Below are positions 1-12,800 of a stretch of DNA of 64,000 bases, piece by piece. The DNA comes from Argopecten irradians (Eukaryota > Mollusca > Bivalvia > Pectinida > Pectinidae). How positions within the stretch are numbered: the stretch's first letter is position 1; the number at the start of each line of letters is the position of its first letter. Position numbers and translations under genes: made by a program. The notes beneath the pieces were generated by a model. That model worked only from the letters and a program-made list of their open reading frames with translations, ran no database searches and had not been told where the DNA came from. Where the stretch lies: contig NC_091134.1 in NCBI RefSeq assembly GCF_041381155.1, positions 68,862,469 to 68,926,468 on the forward strand. Reading direction: 5' to 3'.

Positions 1-405
1 ATTGTTCTAATGTTACCTGCCGTGTGATAGTGTAAAATACCAAATATCTCTCGACCAATCAGAATGCAGGATTCTCACTTGAGGTATAATAAAAACAAAT
101 ATCACACACTAGATAAATACAATCCATATAAACAAAGACATGTTATTAGAATTGTTTATAAATGAAATGGATTTCATTGAAAACAAATGGAATCATCCAA
201 ATGAACAAAAAACTCTATCATAATATTGATACTATCTTTCGCAATGTAAAGACAAACGTTCATCCAATCAGAGTACAAAATCACGAGCCAGTCACACCGT
301 TGCACATCAATCATTATCCAATGATATCGTCGCATTTCCTTGAGTTCCTGGTTGATTAGACCAAAAGTATAATAACAATTGTCCGCCTGCCAAACCAATC
401 AAGTA
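1..405. other. Intergenic, nothing recognised
   Basis: This is AT-rich sequence downstream of NT5E. Open frames here overlap on both strands, show no motif and have no codon character. I see no gene or repeat. Confidence 0.5.
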
Positions 406-619
406 CTGTCAACCAACTCTCTTTCGCGTGCGATTTATTTTCGCGAATTTCGCGATGAAGGTAAATCCGCGAAAGTTTATCTCTGCGAATTGATATCTTC
501 CATAATTTTTGCACAATTGAATTCAATGATGAATCCATTCAATACTAATTCCGAGAAACTAAATGTTTTGAAACGGAAATCGCAAAATTTAGTAGCCGTG
601 AAGGAAAGTTGGTTTACAG
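406..619. mobile_element. Small MITE with CTGTMAACCAACT ends
   Basis: The ends are inverted copies: CTGTCAACCAACTCTC at the left and the reverse complement of GAAAGTTGGTTTACAG at the right. TA dinucleotides (404-405 and 620-621) flank it as the target duplication, as in Tc1/mariner-type MITEs. The interior is rich in TTTCGCG motifs and has no gene. It lies downstream of the NT5E stop codon. Confidence 0.65.
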
Positions 620-810
620 TAACCGACTTGAAGCATACAAGGTAGATTTACATGTGATAAATGTAGTCTCTTAAACTTGTGTCCTCTCTGTTTGGTTCAG
701 TTTTGTTTTAAGTCAAGATAGCTTCTAACAAGGCGTGTAATCCAAGGAACATCAACGTATGCAATCGAACACGTGCATTCTATGGAATATACTTTTGCTA
801 TAATGGAATC

Positions 811-816
811 TTTATT
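811..816 (-). terminator. Poly(A) signal overlapping the NT5E stop codon
   Basis: Read on the minus strand, the stop codon and following bases are TAAATAAAG, so an AATAAA hexamer begins on the last base of the TAA stop. If used, the 3' UTR would be only about 20-40 nt. A more distal signal cannot be excluded. Confidence 0.4.
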
Positions 817-3800
817 TAGCTTAATCCAACTGCAACCATGCATTGTAAAATGAACACTGGAATGAAGGTGAAAGCTATAGAAGAATGAGCGGCGGATCCT
901 GCTGCGACACAATCCACACTGTCGGTTCTATTCACAAACTTGATTCGTCCATCCAGACCATGATACAGAGGCGACATCTCCTGGATGTACTCCGTCAACA
1001 CGTCCGAGTCAAGATCACCTGCCAGGTACAAGGTCAATGATAAAATTTAAATGGAAAGTAATACTTTAATCTGATTAGGAAAAAAAATCACATATATGCG
1101 CTAATAATGACGAGCGTTTCGAAAAATCTATAATTGAAAGTAATTTTGTAATATATATATATGAGCTCAATAAACCAATACTAATTGTAATCATATTACC
1201 GGAAATATGATATCGAGGTCATCAATGTGAAAAAATGGGTCGTATGAAGTTGTATTTGCCTTACCAACAATGTGTTCCTGTTCTGCGTTATCCCTGATGG
1301 CGCTGTAACCGTCGCCACCGTTAACGAGAAAGTTGGACACAATCATTCCGTACATTTTATCGTCGTCCAGAGGCTGGAATTCCGGTATTGTACAATCGGA
1401 ACACAGGGCTTGTACGTCAGCAACCCTCTGGCCAACCGCCTTAGTGAGGTCATAGGTTACACGCAGACCTAAACATTAACGTATGTTTTTTTTAAAATAT
1501 CATTTCAACCCCATTCATAATTCATAAACATATGCGTTTGTAATAGTTGTTTTATATATTCTGATACTATAGCATGCGTGTTAACAAAACAAACAAGACA
1601 GAACGTTAGGTACCAGTTAAGCTACGATTATCTCCCATGTTGTGTAATGTATAGATAATACATTGTATACTACATGAAGAAAATCAATGCCGTGAAAAAA
1701 TATTAGGGTGAGAAGAGAAAGTATGTAAGACTACAAAGAAAATGCCCGATCGGTATGTTTTTTGAAGAAAACAACCGTAAAGAAGTTCGAAGGGAGAGTG
1801 TGAGAGAGAGGCGATACTCACGTAAGAGAGAGAGACAAAGGTGATCATTGCATTAATTATGAGATCATTAAATTCTACGTTTAATGTTTTCTTTAATATT
1901 TGTTTATAGTATCTTATAAAAAGAGCCGACATTAATAACACACACAAATTGCTTTGGATCTGATACATGTATGTTACCAGATGGAGTATGACTTTGTCCA
2001 CTACTAACCTGAGATTTGAAGGAAACGGCCAGACGGATCTACTGTATTCCATCTGCTGACGCTATTCTCCAACGCTGCCCGTAGGTGGCGCCCTTGTAGG
2101 CGAATGGTATCTAGAGTGTTCCTGAACGGTTGTACCTCAATGATATTGCCGAACGTGATATTCCCTACAGAGAAATATATAGGGTGTAATATTCACAAAG
2201 CAAAAGGTCAAAAGTGGCCTTGGACTTCACGTAACGATCTATATATGAAGCGTGTTTTAAGATTGACCATCGAAATGATCTAAACATGTTTTGTGAATGA
2301 TCTGTATTTTTGTCAAACATAAGAAAAACAGTTGATATTCGATATAAATCCTTTCCTGATCTTAGAATCTAGATGCGGTACACATCATTGACACTTATAA
2401 AGATAAAGCAAGTGAATTTACTTTGATACTACGTATGTTTTAGTATAAAATAGTGTTGACCTACTTATTTACTCCGCATAGCTGTATAGTTTATCTGAAG
2501 ATAAATTTAATGGCGCTTTCCAAACACGAACCGCGCGTTACCTACCTGGGTTGAATGAGGACCTAATGGACCCCGAGTTGAGGAGAGCGATGAATATTTT
2601 GGATGCTGCCAGGGAGTCGGCATGTTTGAGGTTCTGGTAAACCATGCCGTCCGCTATCATATTGCCCATGTTACACTCCATCATTCTACAAGTGAAGCGT
2701 TCTCCCTCCATCCTAACTAACGTGTGCCCTGCCACCTTGTTCTGGAAGGCGTCCAGTTGTGGTCTAAAGATGTTTAACATCGTTTCAGCAGCTGGATCTG
2801 ATCAGAAGGAACACATAATCTAGTATCACATCTTACAAACGTAGAATTAAACCAAACAATGCTTAATATACAAAAACTAGTTAGGAGGAAGCATCGATCA
2901 GGCATCACTCTGTTCATAGGATGTTTACACCTATGGAACCAAACCAATCGTGGACACTTAATTATGGATATTTTATAAAAGAAAATATTCATTTTAAAGC
3001 AGTTGAAATAAATTTTCATTTTGACTATCAGTGCTGTAATTTCATAGGAGAGCTCACATATCTTTCTATAGGAAACTAGAAGGTGTAACCGTGAGGAGCT
3101 CCGAAGAACAAATTGATTCATAGGGGAAACAGCGCAAAAGACACAAACCAGGGTCACCAGAGTATTCTAGAGAACTACCGACAATAAAACTCATTGTGTG
3201 AGCGCGTGACTAATGGGTTCGATGACTGGGTCTAATCTCATGTGGTGAACTCTCACATAAATATAAATATAAATAATATTTGACTAAATCTACTTCGAGT
3301 CCACCGATATAAACACGATACCCGATACAAAGATGGTTATAAAGATTAAATGTTTTGCAAAATAATCTACTGAAGATTGTGATTAGCTAATCGTGTTCAG
3401 TCCATGTTGATTACCCTGGTACTTCATCAGTAGTCTGGTATCAACCTGTGTTTGTTCATTCTCGATCTTTTGATGTCGGTTCTGGATTATGGTTTCCTGA
3501 TTATGTTGGTAATAGATGCATTTGAAGTATGACCTTTTGTATTAACTAATAATAATCATATTATGAAAGTATTCGTTTTCAATTAAAAATAAATGAACTC
3601 GTCTAAAAGCTCTCTTCTACTTTTACTGGGATGGCCTTTTATAAATAAAAAAATAACAGTCCAATCAACGAGGCCCTTTGGGGAAAAAGTATTATGAGTG
3701 TGAAGGATTATGTCCACAATGATGACTAAGAAAGAAGCTAATTTAAATAGAGTTCTTTCCACAATATCATTACTGCATACGAGAATATTTGATAAGAGCG

Positions 3801-6800
3801 AAATAAAATCAAAAGTATACTTTGCTATCAGACTATGGAAAAGGCGAACTACTGAAACAGTTTGCAATAAAAAGAATTGGCCATGCTTTGCAGCTTCTTG
3901 ACTAGCCTCTTTTAATTATGAACATCACATAATGCAAATCTTTGGAACTCCGTTATTCTCTTAAGGTTTTGTCACTGGTATCAGTGATTACGTCAAGCGT
4001 TTATATTTTGTGATATGGTTATTAACCTGACAACGCTTACAAAACCCTTCTCTGAATTTGAAATAGAAAGAATTTCATCATTATGTGTATGAATACAACT
4101 GAATACAACACCTGAATTCTTACACTTTCTCATTGCTAATAGCTTTTCAACTTAGACTCATATATACAATTAAAACTCATACCAATGTGATGAGTACGCT
4201 TATATATTTCTTTACGATTGCTCAAATTTCTGTGTGATAAATTTTATTTTCATGTCGAGTTAGGACGTCTTAGTTCTGCAGAGGATGCTGTCAGCCGACC
4301 GAAGGTCATCTGAATTATGTTTTTAAATTCATAAAAATACTTCATATTCATATCACGTCGTTCGGTGCGATCAAATCGCAACATCCAAGTCAGTAACAAA
4401 AGATTGAAAACGGAAGTCATAGAGTTACCATTAAACCTTCTTTTAATAATTTCTGTTGATGAAAATTAAAAAAAAAAAAAAAAAAACAATATCTAAATAG
4501 ATGAATACATTTCACATGAAATCCATTTCAACGTTTTCAAGTTTTAACTTTTTAACGTGTAGTATGCATACATTCCTTGAACGACGTATGTGATAATTTA
4601 AAAAGAGGAGGGATTATTTTACAGTACAAAAGGAAGATAATTTTGAATTTGAAATTTGGGATAATGATTTTATAATCACCTTTAGGGACACTAGAATCCA
4701 GTAACACGGGATTTCCTCCATACTGAGTTATCTTTCCCTGATCGTTGAAGGTCATGTTAAGAACACCAAGATATTTCCCATAAGCATAATCCTGAACGAC
4801 CAGCACGCTGTCTCCGTTGGCCTGTGTAATGACAGTAGGATAGGCTGCAACAGGGTTCTCATTGGACGGGGCATCGCCTACAATTGTTATAGATAGAAAT
4901 ACCTGTATAAAGACAGGTGTTGTTTACGTACCTGCGTGGAAAGTAGTTAGGTAGTAACAGTTTCGCCATTTTTCAGCATGTGTATGGTTCGTGACCTTTT
5001 GAAGAAGTAATACTAGTATACATTAACGTTAATTATACATGTCATTCTTTCATTAGGTTTTTACTTACCTTTTTAGAGAAAGGTGTGTTGTTCTCTGTTT
5101 GTATTAACCTCTATACTATGTGTGTGTTTACCTGTATAGAGGAATGTGTTGCTGTGTCCTCCTACAATGATGTCCAAGCCTTCCACTTCGGCCGCCATCT
5201 GTTTATCTACTAGATAGCCAGCGTGCCCAACCGCGATGATTATGTTAATACCTTGACCTTGAAGCTGCGTGACCTCTAATTTCACTGAATCTATTTCATC
5301 ATTGAAAGACGCAGACCCTAGAAAACAAATTTTGGTGGACTGAATCACAAGATGAAGGCAAAATAAAGTATTGAATAATAAAAAGGAAAAACGATCGATA
5401 TATACTCATGTAGATAACGCTTTTCATATAATGTTTTTGCATTGTTTTTGATTAGTTGAAAATATATATAATTGACCGAGTTATCTAAATTTGAAATTAT
5501 CTCAGTAGCCTTAGTTATATGCACTTATAATCCTATATGGTATTGTAGCCCTGGTTACCAGTAGTTACCTGGATTAGAGATTATCTCAGTATCCTTGGTT
5601 GTGTACCCGATGACCCCGATCTGTTTCCCGCCAACAGACAATACAGTAGAGCTGGCGTACTTCCCCCTGATAGATGGTTCCAAGGTGTCGTCAAGGTTAC
5701 TGCTGAGCACGGGAAATGTGACGTTGTCGAGGAATGGAAGGAGGCCAGAGATACCTCGGTCAAACTCATGGTTTCCCAAGGCCTGGCAATCATTAAAAAC
5801 ATGTGATAAAATACAGGTAAGAATATCAGTAATCAATGACGAAATAATAATTATGACCCGTGTAAGTAAATAACAGCGATAAATAATTATATGTTACATA
5901 TAGGCTTGGATCTAGGGGGGGGTGTCTACGTGCACCCCCCCCCCCCACAACTTAACGAACCAATGTTTTTCTGAACCCTTATGACCCACTGATAACGAAA
6001 TCGAAAGGTAACATTGTATACACTGGGATGAACTTCCGATTATTACGTCATCAAGATGGCCGCCATCTCGAATTTCACTAAAGATTGAAAAATAGTCATA
6101 ACATTGACATTTTTCAACCGAAGAAGACAAATGAGGCATCAAAATGACCACAATAGAACAACAAATACATATCAGGACCATATAATCCAATATATGTAGT
6201 TATTTCTACGCAGGAAATGAAAAAATCGGATTTTAAGCTCAAAAATGGTAATTTTTTAGCAAATTTTTCATATTTGGCTTGACGCAGCAAAAATGTTTGC
6301 CAACAGCAAACTATTATTTCTAATCAGTTATTTGACCTCTTATCAATCAGTAAAAACGACACCAACAAAAAAACAATGTTAACATTGTATAAGCTCCGGT
6401 TATGACGTCATCAAGATGGCCGCCATCTCGAATTTCACTAACAATTGAAAAATAGTCATAACATTAACATTTTTCAACCGAAGTAGACAAATGAGGTATC
6501 AAAATGATCATAATAGAACATCAAATTCATATCGGGACCACATAATTCAATATATGTAGTGATTTCTAGGTAGGAAATGAAAAATTCGGATTTTAAGCTC
6601 AAAAATGATAATTTTTAGCAAATTTTTCATATTTGGCTTGACGCAGCAAAAATGTTTACCAACAGCAAACTATTATTCGTAAACAGTTATTTGACCTCTA
6701 ATCACTCAGTAAAACAATAAAATATATAGAGATACAAAAAAGAATTATTGTTATACCATCATTAAGTTTACAAAACATCACCGGGTGGGTATACTGGGTA

Positions 6801-9800
6801 TATGCTATTTTTCTAACTCCAAACCGCTGACACTACAGTTTCCTGGTGTATTACAAGTTCCTTAAATAAGTTTGACTATTGGCGATTTATAAGTAGGAAA
6901 CATGAATGTAAAGTTGACAGAATATCTAGCCTCGGGTAGGACAAGTCACAGTTTCGTTTATTTCCTATGCATATTATTAGCAAAATGTCAGATAGCTACC
7001 ACAATGTCACATATTTCTTTCACTGGTTCTCAATTATAACCATTATCATTGTGCGTGCTTTCCCACCTCACTGCACTATCCTCTGACATGACTCGGCATG
7101 TCTGGTAGCTGGTACATGCAGTCCAAATCAGAGTAATCGAGATATCAGTATCCAATTCGTCGAAAGCCAGGGCGTCGTCTTCGATGTCGATGAGATGATG
7201 TGACACTACATTAAAAGTGGTGTTCTAGCCTGTCATCTTTCATGGCCCATCCATGGCCAGAGTTTATATCAGGAACAACAGGTTCAGGGATGTGGGATCT
7301 CCTTCAGATTCTAACACATCGTATATGCTGTTTCAGACTTCTCGGGAAATTACACCAGATCCAGATTCTTCGAATGGTGGAATGATTCAAGCACCATTCA
7401 TTAACCTTGTCGACACTCGTGCGACTATAGATGGCACAGGTGATATCCTAGAGGTCTTTAATGAGGTCATAAATGTTAAATGTTTTTTCATTGGTCAGAC
7501 TTTTCCATGTCCCTTGAAGGTACTGATTGTGTCGCATCTGGTGTATGCGTGGATACACCATTGAAGACTCTCCAGAAAAAGTTTTCTACAGTGCTCTCCA
7601 GACTGTAAAGAGAGGAACTTCACTGTAGACCTCATTTATGACCTCAAATAATTCACCTGTGTCATCTATGGTCACTGAGGGTTCACAAGAATGAGGAATT
7701 GTGCTTCATACGAATTAAGGAGATGCAACTCAACCCTTCGCAGAATGTGGCTCTGGTGTCTTTTCCATCCTACCGGAGAGGTCTGGAACATCATATACGA
7801 TATGTGAATCACTAGGTTGAAAACAGGATGAGCTCCCACATCCGCGAACCCGATGTTCTTGATGTTACCTCTGGCCATGGACGGTTGACAAGTTAGAACC
7901 ACGATGGTAAACCGGTAATGTAATGTCACATCAGCTCATCAGCTCATCGACACTCTGGCGAGAAAGCACGCACAACGATAATGCTTATCATTAAGAACTA
8001 TTGAAAGAAATATGTGATACTGCAGTAACCATCTGACATTTCCTTACGTTACACACAGAAAAATAAAGTTAACAGTGGATGCGCTATTTCTAAAAGAAAC
8101 AAATTTCGGAAAGTGTCGTGGTATTAAAGGGACAATTCATTCTAAGAGAACATTAGAATTTGTACATATATAAAAAAACCAAGTTCTAATGGAAATTAGA
8201 TCAGTCGGTTTTACTGTGATATGCATGAAAAGCCCATAGTGGTGACATATGTGTGAAATGTTCAAACTCGCCCGCTGTCCGCCATTACACACTGTGGTCA
8301 AACTTCTTGTATGCCGAACCTTGTCCCTTGCTCGTAGAGTAATGCAACTTTTGCCTAAAACTGCTCAAATCGCTCTGACAATAGTGTGTTTACCTTATTA
8401 GGTGAATTGTCTTGCCTAAAATCATTTTATCACCTTCTCAGTGGTTATGTAGTTCATTTGTTTAACGTGCGTTACTTTGGCTCGGGTATGGGTACAGCGT
8501 CCATATTGTATCTGGTTAATCGTATAGATCAACGATTTGATATTTCAACGATGTTAATTAAAATACTTAACAATGTCGAGGAATTTGTCAATGTTTTACG
8601 TTTTATGTTTCATAAGAAATGTAGAACAATACATTTATGCTATATTTAGCTTCTTGGTTATGTAAAAGAATTAGCCTGAGTGAATTGTCTCTTTAACGGA
8701 AACAAATGCTTTCTTCAGTTTTAATTTGATACCCTATTAGTTGGCGTTGTGCAGTAAAAATTCATTTTGAGACGCTACTAGTCTACAAACTTTCGAACAT
8801 GAAAATGAATTTTGTTAGGAAATTGTCAAGTCCCACTTAGATATTAAGCCAACTTATAATTCAAATGTGTTAAGATATGGATCGTCAATTGCCAATGTTA
8901 TCTTCAGGAAGTTCTAAGACATCCGGAAACTGTAGTGTCAGCGGTTTGGAAAAAACAGCAATTATATACCCTGTATACGCACCCGGTGATGTTTTGTATA
9001 CCAAATGATGGTATAACAATAATTCTCTTTTGCATTTCTATATATTTTTGTTGTTGTTGTTTTTACTAATTGATAAGAGGTCAAATAACTGATTACGAAT
9101 AATAGTTTCTTGTTGGGAAACAATTATAGCTGCGTAAAGCCAAATATGAAAAATTTGCTAAAAATTATCATTTTTGAGCTTAAAATCCGATTTTTTCATT
9201 TCCTGCGTAGAAATCACTACATATATTGGATTATATGGTCCCGATATGAATTTTTTGTTATATTATGATCATTTTGATACCTCATTTGTCTACTTCGGTT
9301 GAAAAATGTTAATGCTATGACTATTTTTCAATTGTTAGTGAAATTCGAGATGGCGGCCATCTTGATGACGTCATAACCGGAGCTTATACAATGTTAACAT
9401 TGTTTTTTGTTGGTGTCGTTTTTACTGATTGATAAGAGGTCAAATAACTGATTAGAAATAATAGTTTGCTGTTGGCAAACATTTTTGCTGCGTCAAGCCA
9501 AATATGAAAAAATTGCTAAAAAATTACCATTTTTGAGCTTAAAATCCGATTTTTTCATTTCCTGCGTAGAAATAACTACATATATTGGATTTTATGGTCC
9601 TGATATGTATTTGTTGTTCTATCGTGGTCATTTTGATGCCTCATTTGTCTTCTTCGGTTGAAAAATGTCAATGTTATGACTATTTTTCAATCTTTAGTGA
9701 AATTCGAGATGGCGGCCATCTTGATGACGTCATAACCGGAAGTTCATCCCAGTTTATACAATGTTACCTCTCGATTTCGTTATCAGTGGGTCATAAGGCT

Positions 9801-12800
9801 TCAGAAAAACATTGGTTCGTTAAGTTGTGGGGGGGGGGGGGGGGTGCACGTAGACCCCCCTAGTATAACATAATCAGTTTTATTTTAGAGATCCATAATA
9901 ATATTGTCATTGTCTAAAACTAGACCGGTAATTAAACAGGAAGAGATATTGCTATACATGTATGTCCCAAGGCCTAATGTATATGTAACAGTCAGACCGG
10001 TCAGTCTAATGTCGCTTCCTACATGTAGCTGTCAATGTCATAATGTTATGTTGTACTAACATGAGTTACCTGTCATTTGTACACGTAAGCAATATCTTAC
10101 CAGAACATACAGAGCAGTAGGGACGGATAGCGGACACCCCTGTGTCTGGTCCCATTTTGGGACCAACCACAGTATTACACTGTAACTATGCTTATACGTA
10201 TATTGTAGTTGAAATGTAAATATGCAACACAGATTGAAATGAAAAGTCGACACAACATGGGAGTCCTTCTTCAATTACAACACAACATCGACATGAACCT
10301 CACGAGCCATGGAACCAACAAAAGCTACATCCCACTTCAGACAACAAAAATAGAAAAGATTCATTTCATTATACTAGATCCCGGCCTAATAGCAACTGTT
10401 GTTAATTTTCAAAGTTTTTAAATCTTAAATCGGACGTTTGTTTTGGTACGTTACTGCGAATTGATTTTCTCTCTCTCGTTTGAACATTTTTATACAGGTG
10501 CAAATGACACAATGCAGCCAATTTATTCTACATTAGCACATTTGCAAACTTTCCCATTTATAACATTATCTCTTCGGAAATCTACACAGTACTTTGAAAT
10601 AAATATCTAAATAAACATTAGTATTCAGTTATCTAAAGGAAATGAGGGACCATTACTGAGTTAACAGTCATCATCAAAGAAAACTATGTTTACCACACAC
10701 ATGTATGTCGAGAGAGCTTATTCTCGCGGAATGTATGGTTCTGTTTCCTCATGTTTATCTGATCTGGTCAGATTCTATCAATGTTTGATGAATCCTGAAT
10801 TTGTATTACATTCTGTGATATCGGTAATACTATTTTTTATTTGTTTACGACGTTCAGGTGATAAAATGTGCGATAGTTTTAAACTATAATTACCATTTGT
10901 ATACTGTATTTAAATGAAAAATGTACAATATGTTTATTATAAGAATAGTAAGGTCAAAGCTTTTAAACTATTTTGTTTGTTCTTACACGTAATAAATCCT
11001 AAACGGTAATGTTAGTAGCTAAAGGAAGATTAAGGTCACAGACGTGTGCTCCATTTTCATGTACACTTGTGAAATACACGGGGAATTTGCTCCCAAACAT
11101 TTTGAGCAAAGCCGTAATTGTATCACACAACAGGCATTCGTCTAAACAGGTCGTCTGTCTATGACAGTAAATTCTTACAAAGAAGTTTCATAATAAAACA
11201 TATGTGACGAAACTACAATACTTTAATAATTAAAAGTTTTAAAAACAATCAATATCGGTGAAATCGTACAAATTACAAGCAATATATCAAGCCAAACGTT
11301 GGCAATAATTTATTCTCAATATTTCGGATATTTGTTTTTATTTGACCTTGATTTAGGATTTTGAAGGGGTATTTTTTCCAAATAGATATGCAACGTTAGT
11401 GTCTCCGTATCGGTGTCACGAAAACGTCATTTGTTTTTGCGCCTTTTTGGATTTATTGTCATTTAGGTAAGAAAAGAGAATATCAGATTTAGTATGAATA
11501 CAAATTAATTATAATGGAATAATATAGAATATTAGGAATAATATGAAATATCAATATTCTAGCGCATAAAACAAACGGGTGCTTATTTATAAGCAAATAT
11601 ATATTAGTTGATAAAATCTATTGGGTCGGGGCAAAATGCATTCAAATGTCATTAATTCACACACTATATACACTACCAGGGGAATGTAAGTTCCAGAAGA
11701 GTGAGCGTTCCCTGCTTTAGTGGCGAAATCCCGCCGTTAACTCTACGTCATATCCGATCACCAATAAAACGGACACCAGACGCCCTGAGCACGTCTATAA
11801 CATCTTACCACGAATAGTACTTCTAAATAATATCACTTGTGGACACTTTTTCCCACACTTGAAGATAGCAAGTCATATAATATCAGATCACTTTGGCATG
11901 TTGACAATGTTTCTTCACCCAAATCTGGGGACGTGTTTGAAGCAATTCAATATCATATGGTAACATCACAGTGTAACACGAATTATGTGTGCTTCCTTAT
12001 ATACTAGAAAATGAGACGTGCCAACGTCCGATCGTAACGTGAGTTAGGTACATTATTGTAAGTTAGATTTGTATCAAGGCTGTGTCCGATAAGGTCAAGA
12101 GGCCGCTTATTCTTCAAAAGGATTCCATGAACTTTCACATACGGCATTGAACAAAGCTACCGGGTATATAGGTTTTTTAGCCCAGTGTTTACAATGATTT
12201 CCGACTACAGGCCGGTTTTATTGGATGTTATTGTATTTTTAACTTTACTTAACACATACTTTGTACCCGACTTTGAATTCAGGTATAGGGCCTTGGACTT
12301 TATGCTGCTTTCTATTTTTAGACAGCTCTAACCGGTGACATTTGTTGAATAAAGGCAAATATTCCACCTTAAGTATGCAGCGCCCTGTATTCTAATCTGA
12401 CATGTACACAGTGGCTCTTTCGAAATCTGCTACAGTTTTTTTTATGTTAACATGAATATCATCTTTTGATGAAAAAAAGGTAATTTTTGTACTTAATTGC
12501 TTAACATTGTCTAGGTCTGTTGCCTCTTTTGTTTGTCATTGTATGTAAGGAAGGGGCATTTAAAAGCCCGATCATTTTTTCTTTTGCTTTAATAATAAAA
12601 TATATTTAAATAAACTAATTTATATAGCATATCATCAGTAGGTTCGTTAAAATATAGTATTGTTTATCATGTTTAGCAGTTCTTTCCCCCAACGCTTTTA
12701 TTTCATTTATGTTTAACAGCAACGATTACTATTATGAATGTCAAGTGCGATTTCCAGTACGATCCACATTGTTTCATGAAGGTGATGTGAATTGACAAAG

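Noticed and set aside
5912-6190. 92-codon frame with a hydrophobic start, repeated at 9585-9863
   Set aside because: Both copies lie in the inverted-duplication element and differ as non-coding DNA does; no protein family is recognisable.
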